From: Prosopocoilus inquinatus
Taxonomy: Eukaryota; Arthropoda; Insecta; Coleoptera; Lucanidae
NCBI GenBank assembly: GCA_036172665.1
Contig: CM069873.1
Coordinates: forward strand, 42,378,001-42,442,000
Direction of reading: 5' to 3'
Length of the DNA: 64,000 nt
Made by a program: the position numbers and the translations under genes. Position 1 is the stretch's first letter, and each line of letters begins with the position of its first letter. This document shows, in pieces, positions 1-10,281 of the stretch. Under the pieces are notes generated by a model. The model saw only the letters and a program-made list of their open reading frames with translations. It was not told the origin of the DNA and searched no databases.

Positions 1-101
1 TAAAACTATTTCCAGCTTCAGCTGCGTCCGAAAACTTCGTATCTCACTTCAGAGTTACTGGAGCCCATCCAAACGTCAAATAACATGATAGATGAGTAAG
101 G

Positions 102-107
102 ATCGAT
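102..107. other. ATCGAT palindrome once per monomer (representative)
   Basis: The ATCGAT hexamer at bases 102-107 of the unit lies within GGATCGATT and is present in most monomers. Particular types have lost it through one substitution: GGATCTATT (monomers 63, 89 and relatives), GGATCAATT (10, 47, 73 and relatives) and GGATCGTTT (137, 190 and relatives). Its pattern of loss follows the HOR and could be used to check the predicted order. Confidence 0.8.
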
Positions 108-122
108 TACATTCATCACAGG

Positions 123-144
123 AACAACGCTAATACGTGTTGTT
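123..144. other. Dyad-symmetric element in each monomer (representative)
   Basis: Bases 123-144 of the monomer are an inverted repeat: an 8-base left arm AACAACGC, a 6-base centre TAATAC and an 8-base right arm GTGTTGTT. Seven of eight pairs are Watson-Crick and one is a G-T wobble. The element recurs in almost every monomer with small changes. It could form a cruciform or hairpin in single-stranded DNA or in a transcript. Use as a protein-binding site is not shown by the sequence. Confidence 0.6.
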
Positions 145-159
145 TCGTTTAAAACTATT
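143..159 (+). other. CENP-B-box-like 17-mer across the monomer junction (weak)
   Basis: The junction TTTCGTTTAAAACTATT matches 11 of 17 positions of the mammalian CENP-B box (YTTCGTTGGAARCGGGA). It keeps TTCG, the central A and the C of the essential core but lacks the final GGG. Six monomers with a G at the junction, starting at 1193, 6706, 10580, 34420, 37698 and 57965, reach 12 of 17. The GGG is important for binding in mammals, so this is a resemblance only and may be chance. Confidence 0.25.
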
Positions 160-271
160 TCCAGCTTATGCTGCGTCCGAAAACGTCGTATCTCACTTCA
201 GAGTTACTGGAGTCCATCGAAACGTCAAATAACATGATAGATAAGTAAGGATCGATTAGATACAGCACAGG

Positions 272-293
272 AACAACACTAATGCGTGTTGTT
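272..293. other. Perfect-arm version of the dyad element (representative)
   Basis: In monomers that read AACAACAC instead of AACAACGC, the wobble becomes an A-T pair and the 8-base arms AACAACAC and GTGTTGTT are perfect around TAATGC. This form is first seen here and recurs at many monomers, for example those with ACACTAATGCG near 1,768, 2,365, 10,111 and 13,388. The change is a single substitution that improves the symmetry. Confidence 0.6.
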
Positions 294-3200
294 TCGTTTA
301 AAACTATTTCCAGCTCCTGCTGCGGCCAAAAACTTCGTATCTCACATCAGAGTTACTAGAGTCCATCGAAACGTCAAATAACATGATAGATGAGTAACGA
401 TCGATTAGATACATCACAGGAACAACGCTAATACGTGTTGTTTCGTTTAAAACTATTTCCAGCTTCTGCTGCGTCCGAAAATTTCGTATCTCACATTAGA
501 GTTATTGGAGTCCATCGAAACGTCAAATAACATAGTAGCTAAGTAAGGATCGATTAGGTACATCACAGGAACAACGCTAATACGTGTTGTTTCGTTCAAA
601 ACTATTTCCAGCTTCTGCTGCGTCCGAAAACTTTGTATCTCACATCAGAGTTACTAGAGTCCATCGAAACGCCAAATAACATGATAGATGGGTAAGGATC
701 GATTAGATACATCACAGGAACAACTCTAATGCGTGTTGTTTCGTTTAAAACTATCTCCAGCTTCTGCTGCGTCCGAAAACTTTGTATCTCACATCAGAGT
801 TACTGGAGTCCATCCAAACGTCAAATAACATGATAGATAAGTAAAGATCGATTAGATACATCACAGGAACAACGCTAATACGTGTTGTTTCGTTCAAAAC
901 TATTTCCAGCTTCTGCTGGGTAAGAGAACTTTGTATCTCACATCAGAGTTACTGGAGTCCATCCAAACGTCAAATACCATGATAGATGAGTAAGGATCGA
1001 TTAGACACATCACAGGAACAACGCTAATACGTATTGTTTCGTTTAAAACTATTTCCAGCTTCTGCTGCGTCCGAAAATTTCGTATCTCACATTAGAGTTA
1101 CTGGAGTCCATCGAAACGTCAAATAACATAGTAGCTAAGTAAGGATCGATTAGATACATCACAGGAACAACGCTAATACGTGTTGTTTCGTTGAAAACTA
1201 TTTCCAGCTCCTGCTGCGTCCAAAAACTTCGTATATCACATCAGAGTTACTAGAGTCCATCGAAACGTCAAATAACATGATAGATGAGTAAGGATCGATT
1301 AGTTACATCACAGGAACAATGCTAATGCGTGTTGTTTCATTTAAAACTATTTCCAGCTTCTGCTGCGTCCGAAAATTTCGTATCTCACATTAGAGTTACT
1401 GGAGTCCATCGAAACGTCAAATAACATAGTAGCTAAGTAAGGATCAATTAGATACATCACAGGAACAACGCTAATACGTGTTGCTTCGTTTAAAACTATT
1501 TCCAGCTCCTGCTGCGCCCAAAAACTTCGTATCTTACATCAGAGTTACTAGAGTCCATCGAAACGTCAAATAACATGATAGATAAATAAGGATCGATTAG
1601 ATACATCACACGAACAACGCTAATGCGTGTTGTTTCGTTTAAAACTATTTCCAGCTCCTGCTGCGTCCAAAAACTTCGTATCTCACATCAGAGTTACTAG
1701 AGTCCATCCAAACGTCAAATAACATGATAGATGAGTAAGGATCGATTAGATACATCACAGGAACAACACTAATGCGTGCTGTTTCGTTTAAAACTATTTC
1801 CAGCTCCTGCTGCGTCCAAAAACTTCGTATCTCACATCAGAGTTACTAGAGTCCATCGAAACTTCAAATAACATGATAGGTGAGTAAGGATCGATTAGAT
1901 ACATCACAGGAACAACGCTAATACGTGTTGTTTTGTTTAAAACTATTTCCAGCTTCTGCTGCGTCTGAAAATTTCGTATCTCACATTAGAGTTATTGGAG
2001 TCCATCGAAACGTCAAATAACATGATAGATGAGTAAGGATCGATTAGATACATCACAGGAACAACGCTAATGCGTGTTGTTTCGTTTAAAACTATCTCCA
2101 GCTTCTGCTGCGTCCGAAAACTTTGTATCTCACATCAGAGTTACTGGAGACCATCCAAACGTCAAATAACATGATAGATAAGTAAGGATCGATTAGATAC
2201 ATCACAGGAACAACGCTAATACGTGTTGTTTCGTTCAAAACTATTTCCAGCTTCTGCTGCGTCCGAAAATTTCCTATCTCACATTAGAGTTACTGGAGTC
2301 CATCGAAACGTCAAATAACATCGTAGCTAAGTAAGGATCGATTAGATACATCACAGGAACAACACTAATGCGTGCTGTTTCGTTTAAAACTATTTCCAGC
2401 TCCTGCTGCGTCCAAAAACTTCGTATCTCACATCAGAGTTACTAGAGTCCATCGAAACGTCAAATAACATGATAGATGAGTAAGGATCGATTAGATACAT
2501 CACAGGAACAACGCTAATACGTGTTGTTTCGTTCAAAACTATTTCCAGCTTCTGCTGCGTCCGAAAACTTTGTATCTCACATCAGAGTTACTGGAGTCCA
2601 TCGAAACGCCAAATAACATGATAGATGAGTAAGGATCGATTAGATACATCACAGGAACAACGCTAATGCGTGTTGTTTCGTTTAAAACTATCTCCAGCTT
2701 CTGCTGCGTCCGAAAACTTTGTATCTCACATCAGAGTTACTGGAGTCCATCCAAACGTCAAATAACATGATAGATAAGTAAGGATCGATTAGATACATCA
2801 CAGGAACAACGCTAATACGTGTTGTTTCGTTCAAAACTATTTCCAGCTTCTGCTGCGTCCGAGAACTTTGTATCTCACATCAGAGTTACTGGAGTGCATC
2901 CAAACGTCAAATAACATGATAGATAAGTAAGGATCGATTAGATACATCACAGGAACAACGCTAATGCGTGTTGTTTCTTTTAAAACTATTTCCAGCTTCT
3001 GCTGCGTCCGAAAATTTCGTATCTCACATCAGAGTTACTGGAGTCCATCGAAACGTCAAATAACATGATAGATGAGTAAGGATCGATTAGATACATCACA
3101 GGAACAACGCTAATACGTGTTGTTTCGATCAAAACTATTTCCAGCTTCTGCTGCGTCCGAGAACTTTGTATCTCACATCAGAGTTACTGGAGTCCATCCA

Positions 3201-5513
3201 AACGTCAGATAACATGATAGATAAGTAAGGATCGATTAGATACATCACAGGAACAACGCTAATACGTGTTGTTTCGTTCAAAACTATTTCCAGCTTCTGC
3301 TGCGTCCGAGAACTTTGTATCTCACATCAGAGTTACTGGAGTCCATCCAAACGTCAAATAACATGATAGATGAGTAAGGATCGATTAGACACATCACAGG
3401 AACAACGCCAATACGTGTTGTTTCGTTTAAAACTATTTCCAGCTTCTGCTGCGTCCGAAAATTTCGTATCTCACATTAGAGTTACTGGAGTCCATCGAAA
3501 CGTCAAATAACATGATAGATGAGTAAGGATCGATTAGATACATCACAGGAACAACGCTAATACGTGCTGTTTCATTTAAAACTATTTCCAGCTTCAACTG
3601 CGTCCGAGAACTTCGTATCTCACATCAAAGTTACTGGAGTTCATCGAAACGCCAAATAACATGATAGATGAGTAAGGATCGATTAGATACATCACAGGAA
3701 CAACGCTAATGCGTGTTGTTTCATTTAAAACTATTTCCAGCTTCAGCTGGGTCCGAGAACTTCGTATCTCACTTCAGAGTTGCTGGAGCCCATCCAAACG
3801 TCAAATAACATGATAGATGAGTAAGGATCGATTACATTCATCACAGGAACTACGCTAATACGTGTTGTTTCATTTAAAACTATTTCCAGCTTCTGCTGCG
3901 TCCGAAAACTTTGTATCTCACATCAGAGTTACTGGAGTCCATCGAAACGTCAAATAACATAGTAGATAAGTAAGGATCGATTAGATACATCACAGGAACT
4001 GCGCTAATACGTGTTGTTTCGTTCAAAACTATTTCCAGCTTCTGCTGCCTCCGAGAACATTGTATCTCACATCAGAGTTACTGGAGTCCATTCAAACGTC
4101 AAATAACATGATAGATGAGTAAGGATCGATTAGATACATCACAGGAACAACGCTAATGCGTGTTGTTTCGTTTAAAACTATTTCCAGCTTCAGCTGCGCC
4201 CGAGAACTTCGTATCTCACATCAAAGTTACTGGAGTCCATCGAAACGCCAAATAACATGACAAATGAGTAAGGATCGATTAGATACATCACAGGAACAAC
4301 GCTAATGCGTGTTGTTTCGTTTAAAGATATTTCCAGCTTCTGCTGCGTCCGAAAATTTCGTATCTCACATTAGAGTTACTGGAGTCCATCGAAACGTCAA
4401 ATAGCATGATAGATGAGTAAGGATCGATTAGATACATCACAGGAACAACGCTAATGCGTGTTGTTTCATTTAAAACTATTTCCAGCTTCTGCTGCGTCCG
4501 AAAATTTCGTATCTCACATCAGAGTTACTGGAGTCCATCGAAACGTCAAATAACATAGTAGATAAGAAAGGATCGATTAGATACAGCACAGGAACAACAC
4601 TAATGCGTGTTGTTTCGTTTAAAACTATTTCCAGCTCCTGCTGCGTCCAAAAACTTCGTATCTCACATCAGAGTTACTAGAGTCCATCGAAACGTCAAAT
4701 AACATAGTAGCTAAATAAAAATCGATTAGATACATCACAGGAACAACGCTAGTACGTGTTGTTTCGTTCAAAACTATTTCCAGCTTCTGCTGCGTCCGAA
4801 AACTTTGTATCTCACATCAGAGTTACTGGAGTCCATCGAAACGCCAAATAACATGATAGATGAGTAAGGATCGATTAGATACATCACAGGAACAACGCTA
4901 ATGCGTGTTGTTTCGTTTAAAATTATCTCCAGCTTCTGCTGCGTCCGAAAACTTTGTATCTCACATCAGAGCTACTGGAGTCCATCCAAACGTCAGATAA
5001 CATGATAGATAAGTAAGGATCGATTAGATACATCACAGGAACAACGCTAATACGTGTTGTTTCGTTCATAACTATTTCCAGCTTCTGCTGCGTCCGAGAA
5101 CTTTGTATCTCACATCAGAGTTACTGGAGTCCATCCAAACGTCAAATAACATGATAGATGAGTAAGGATCGATTAGATACATCACAGGAACAACGCTAAT
5201 ACGTGTTGTTTCGTTTAAAACTATTTCCAGCTTCTGCTGCGTCCGAAAATTTCGTATCTCACATTAGAGTTACTGGAGTCCATCGAAACGTCAAATAACA
5301 TGATAGATGAGTAAGGATCGATTAGATACATCACAGGAACAACGCTAATACGTGCTGTTTCATTTAAAACTATTTCCAGCTTCAGCTGCGTCCGAGAACT
5401 TCGTATCTCACATCAAAGTTACTGGAGTCAATCGAAACGCCAAATAACATGATAGATAAGTAAGGATCGATTTGATACATCACAGGAACAACGCTAATGC
5501 GTGTTGTTTCATT

Positions 5514-8493
5514 TAAAACTATTTCCAGCTTCAGCTGCGTCCGAAAACTTCGTATCTCACTTCAGAGTTACTGGGGCCCATCCAAACGTCAAATAACATG
5601 ATAGATGAGTAAGGATCGATTACATTCATCACAGGAACAACGCTAATACGTGTTGTTTCGTTTAAAACTATTTCCAGCTTATGCTGCGTCCGAAAACGTC
5701 GTATCTCACTTCAGAGTTACTGGAGTCCATCGAAACGTCAAATGACATGATAGATAAGTAAGGATCGATTAGATACAGCACAGGAACAACACTAATGCGT
5801 GTTGTTTCGTTTAAAACTATTTCCAGCTCCTGCTGCGGCCAAAAACTTCGTATCTCACATCAGAGTTACTAGAGTCCATCGAAACGTCAAATAACATGAT
5901 AGATGAGTAACGATCGATTAGATACATCACAGGAACAACGCTAATACGTGTTGTTTCGTTTAAAACTATTTCCAGCTTCTGCTGCGTCCGAAAACGTCGT
6001 ATCTCACATTAGAGTTATTGGAGTCCATCGAAACGTCAAATAACATAGTAGCTAAGTAAGGATCGATTAGGTACATCACAGGAACAACGCTAATACGTGT
6101 TGTTTCGTTCAAAACTATTTCCAGCTTCTGCTGCGTCCGAAAACTTTGTATCTCACATCAGAGTTACTAGAGTCCATCGAAACGCCAAATAACATGATAG
6201 ATGGGTAAGGATCGATTAGATACATCACAGGAACAACGCTAATGCGTGTTGTTTCGTTTAAAACTATCTCCAGCTTCTGCTGCGTCCGAAAACTTTGTAT
6301 CTCACATCAGAGTTACTGGAGTCCATCCAAACGTCAAATAACATGATAGATAAGTAAAGATCGATTAGATACATCACAGGAACAACGCTAATACGTGTTG
6401 TTTCGTTCAAAACTATTTCCAGCTTCTGCTGGGTAAGAGAACTTTGTATCTCACATCAGAGTTACTGGAGTCCATCCAAACGTCAAATACCATGATAGAT
6501 GAGTAAGGATCGATTAGACACATCACAGGAACAACGCTAATACGTATTGTTTCGTTTAAAACTATTTCCAGCTTCTGCTGCGTCCGAAAATTTCGTATCT
6601 CACATTAGAGTTACTGGAGTCCATCGAAACGTCAAATAACATAGTAGCTAAGTAAGGATCGATTAGATACATCACAGGAACAACGCTAATACGTGTTGTT
6701 TCGTTGAAAACTATTTCCAGCTCCTGCTGCGTCCAAAAACTTCGTATATCACATCAGAGTTACTAGAGTCCATCGAAACGTCAAATAACATGATAGATGA
6801 GTAAGGATCGATTAGTTACATCACAGGAACAATGCTAATGCGTGTTGTTTCATTTAAAACTATTTCCAGCTTCTGCTGCGTCCGAAAATTTCGTATCTCA
6901 CATTAGAGTTACTGGAGTCCATCGAAACGTCAAGTAACATAGTAGCTAAGTAAGGATCAATTAGATACATCACAGGAACAACGCTAATACGTGTTGCTTC
7001 GTTTAAAACTATTTCCAGCTCCTGCTGCGCCCAAAAACTTCGTATCTTACATCAGAGTTACTAGAGTCCATCGAAACGTCAAATAACATGATAGATAAAT
7101 AAGGATCGATTAGATACATCACACGAACAACGCTAATGCGTGTTGTTTCGTTTAAAACTATTTCCAGCTCCTGCTGCGTCCAAAAACTTCGTATCTCACA
7201 TCAGAGTTACTAGAGTCCATCCAAACGTCAAATAACATGATAGATGAGTAAGGATCGATTAGATACATCACAGGAACAACACTAATGCGTGCTGTTTCGT
7301 TTAAAACTATTTCCAGCTCCTGCTGCGTCCAAAAACTTCGTATCTCACATCAGAGTTACTAGAGTCCATCGAAACTTCAAATAACATGATAGGTGAGTAA
7401 GGATCGATTAGATACATCACAGGAACAACGCTAATGCGTGTTGTTTTGTTTAAAACTATTTCCAGCTTCTGCTGCGTCTGAAAATTTCGTATCTCACATT
7501 AGAGTTATTGGAGTCCATCGAAACGTCAAATAACATGATAGATGAGTAAGGATCGATTAGATACATCACAGGAACAACGCTAATGCGTGTTGTTTCGTTT
7601 AAAACTATCTCCAGCTTCTGCTGCGTCCGAAAACTTTGTATCTCACATCAGAGTTACTGGAGACCATCCAAACGTCAAATAACATGATAGATAAGTAAGG
7701 ATCGATTAGATACATCACAGGAACAACGCTAATACGTGTTGTTTCGTTCAAAACTATTTCCAGCTTCTGCTGCGTCCGAAAATTTCCTATCTCACATTAG
7801 AGTTACTGGAGTCCATCGAAACGTCAAATAACATCGTAGCTAAGTAAGGATCGATTAGATACATCACAGGAACAACACTAATGCGTGCTGTTTCGTTTAA
7901 AACTATTTCCAGCTCCTGCTGCGTCCAAAAACTTCGTATCTCACATCAGAGTTACTAGAGTCCATCGAAACGTCAAATAACATGATAGATGAGTAAGGAT
8001 CGATTAGATACATCACAGGAACAACGCTAATGCGTGTTGTTTCGTTTAAAACTATTTCCAGCTTCTGCTGCGTCCGAAAATTTCGTATCTCACATTAGAG
8101 TTACTGGAGTCCATCGAAACGTCAAATAACATGATAGATGAGTAAGGATCGATTAGATACATCACAGGAACAACGCTAATACGTGCTATTTCATTTAAAA
8201 CTATTTCCAGCTTCAACTGCGTCCGAGAACTTCGTATCTCACATCAAAGTTACTGGAGTTCATCGAAACGCCAAATAACATGATAGATGAGTAAGGATCG
8301 ATTAGATACATCACAGGAACAACGCTAATGCGTGTTGTTTCATTTAAAACTATTTCCAGCTTCAGCTGGGTCCGAGAACTTCGTATCTCACTTCAGAGTT
8401 GCTGTAGCCCATTCAAACGTCAAATAACATGATAGATGAGTAAGGATCGATTACATTCATCACAGGAACTACGCTAATACGTGTTGTTTCATT
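5514..8493 (+). repeat. Second copy of the 37-monomer unit, internally deleted (U2)
   Basis: Monomers 38-54 follow monomers 1-17 one for one with few substitutions. Monomer 55 then matches monomer 24, so six whole monomers (894 bp) present in U1 are absent here. Monomers 55-57 match 24-26, after which the order departs from U1 at monomer 58, which has CTTTTTATC and GTCCGTCC. Small differences from U1 include GGGGCCC for GGAGCCC near 5573 and AAAACGTCG for AAAATTTCG near 5996. The missing block is a whole number of monomers, as expected for unequal exchange in register. Confidence 0.85.
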
Positions 8494-9387
8494 TAAAACT
8501 ATTTCCAGCTTCTGCTGCGTCCGAAAACTTTTTATCTCACATCAGAGTTACTGGAGTCCGTCCAAACGTCAAATAACATGATAGATGAGTAAGGATCGAT
8601 TACATTCATCACAGGAACTACGCTAATACGTGTTGTTTCGTTTAAAACTATTTCCAGTTTCTGCTGCGTCCGAAAACGTCGTATCTCACATCAGAGTTAC
8701 TGGAGTCCATCGAAACGTCAAATAACATGATAGATAAGTAAGGATCGATTAGATACAGCACAGGAACAACAGTAATGCGTGTGGTTTCGTTTAAAACTAT
8801 TTCCAGCCCCTGCTGCGTCCAAAACCTTCGTATCTCAGATCAGAGTTACTAGAGTCCATCGAAGCGTCAAATAACATGATAGATGAGTAAGGATCGATTA
8901 GATACATCACAGGAACAACGCTAATGCGTGTTGTTTCGTTTAAAACTATTTCCAGCTCCTGCTGCGTCCGAAAATTTCGTATCTCACATTAGAGTTACTG
9001 GAGTCCATCGAAACGTCAAATAACATGATAGATGAGTAAGGATCGATTAGATACATCACAGGAACAACGCTAATGCGTGTTGTTTCGTTTAAAACTATTT
9101 CCAGCTTCTGCTGCGTCCTAAAATTTCGTATCTCACATTAGAGTTACTGGAGTCCATCGAAACGTCAAATAACATGATAGATGAGTAAGGATCGATTAGA
9201 TACATCACAGGAACAACGCTAATGCGTGTTGTTTCGTTTAAAACTATTTCCAGCTTCTGCTGCGTCCGAAAATTTCGTATCTCACATTAGAGTTACTGGA
9301 GTCCATCGAAACGTCAAATAACATGGTAGCTAAGTAAGGATCTATTAGATACATCACAGGAACAACGCTAATACGTGTTGCTTCGTT
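6408..9387 (+). repeat. 20-monomer run, first copy (26-monomer HOR)
   Basis: Monomers 44-63 run from the CTGGGTAAGAG type through the TTCAACTG and CTTCAGCTGGG types to the ATGGTAGCTAAG / GGATCTATTAG type. The same 20 variants in the same order start again 26 monomers (3,874 bp) later at 10,282. Differences are isolated substitutions, for example CAAGTAAC for CAAATAAC near 6,930. This is a local HOR nested inside the larger duplicated segment. Confidence 0.82.
8196..9387 (+). repeat. Eight-monomer cassette, occurrence 1
   Basis: Monomers 56-63 form a fixed series of eight: TTCAACTG; CTTCAGCTGGG with GCTGTAGCCC; CTTTTTATC with GTCCGTCC; CAGTTTCTG with AAAACGTCG; CAGCCCCTG with CTCAGATC; CTCCTGCTG with AAAATTTCG; GTCCTAAAATTTCG; and ATGGTAGCTAAG with GGATCTATT. 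The series recurs at monomers 82-89, 127-134, 180-187, 242-249, 264-271, 309-316 and 423-430, the last cut by the window edge. It is the most often reused block in the window. Confidence 0.82.
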
Positions 9388-9983
9388 TAAAACTATTTCC
9401 AGCTTCTGCTGCGTCCGAAACCTTTGTATCTCACATCAGAGTTACTGGAGTCCATCCAAACGTCTAATAACATGATAGATAAGTAAAGATCGATTAGATA
9501 CATCACAGGAACAACGCTAATACGTGTTGTTTCGTTCAAAACTATTTCCAGCTTCTGCTGGGTAAGAGAACTTTGTATCTCACATCAGAGTTACTGGAGT
9601 CCATCCAAACGTCAAATACCATGATAGATGAGTAAGGATCGATTAGACACATCACAGGAACAACGCTAATACGTATTGTTTCGTTTAAAACTATTTCCAG
9701 CTTCTGCTGCGTCCGAAAATTTCGTATCTCACATTAGAGTTACTGGAGTCCATCGAAACGTCAAATAACATAGTAGCTAAGTAAGGATCGATTAGATACA
9801 TCACAGGAACAACGCTAATACGTGTTGTTTCGTTTAAAACTATTTCCAGCTTCTGCTGCGTCCTAAAATTTCGTATCTCACATTAGAGTTACTGGAGTCC
9901 ATCGAAACGTCAAATAACATGATAGATGAGTAAGGATCGATTAGATACATCACAGGAACAACGCTAATGCGTGTTGTTTCGTT
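9388..9983 (+). repeat. Four-monomer segment present in X1, absent from X2
   Basis: Monomers 64-67 have no counterpart in the second copy of the large duplication: monomer 63 matches 249, while the next matched monomer, 68, pairs with 250. Monomer 64 (AAACCTTTG in its first half, CAAACGTCTAATAAC and AAGTAAAGATCG in its second) is nearly the same as monomer 69, and 65 as 70. The segment therefore looks like a small local duplication of five monomers kept here and lost, or never formed, in the other copy. Confidence 0.72.
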
Positions 9984-10281
9984 TAAAACTATTTCCAGCT
10001 CCTGCTGCGCCCAAAAACTTCGTATCTCACATCAGAGTTACTAGAGTCCATCGAAACGTCAAATAACATGATAGATGAGTAAGGATCGATTAGATACATC
10101 ACAGGAACAACACTAATGCGTGTTGTTTCGTTTAAAACTATTTCCAGCTTCTGCTGCGTCCGAAACCTTTGTATCTCACATCAGAGTTACTGGAGTCCAT
10201 CCAAACGTCTAATAACATGATAGATAAGTAAAGATCGATTAGATACATCACAGGAACAACGCTAATACGTGTTGTTTCGTT

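Larger units (their letters stand above)
1..149 (+). repeat. First monomer, reference phase for the array
   Basis: This is the unit from which all phases here are counted. It is of the CTTCAGCTGCG / AAAACTTCG / CACTTCAG / GAGCCCATCC / TACATTCATC type. The same type recurs at monomer 38 (5514), near 25.35 kb, at monomer 224 (33228) and at monomer 382 (56773). It differs from the second monomer by about a dozen substitutions, typical of adjacent units. The phase is arbitrary: the window starts inside the array and no natural end of a monomer is visible. Confidence 0.9.
1..5513 (+). repeat. 37-monomer higher-order repeat unit (U1)
   Basis: Monomers 1-37 form a unit whose variant order starts again at monomer 38. 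Markers repeat at an offset of exactly 37 monomers (5,513 bp): the CTTATGCTG monomer (2 and 39), the CTGCGGCC monomer (3 and 40), the CTGGGTAAGAG monomer (7 and 44), the GTATATCAC monomer (9 and 46) and the TTTCCTATC monomer (16 and 53). Monomers 18-23 (2534-3427) are present here and missing from the next unit. Monomers 26-37 also reappear near 55.0-56.8 kb. The left boundary is simply the window edge, so the true start of this unit is unknown. Confidence 0.85.

Noticed and set aside
123..144. Rho-independent type terminator
   Set aside because: The inverted repeat is A/T-rich in its arms, has no following T-run of useful length (only TTTCG), and lies in every monomer of a eukaryotic-type satellite.
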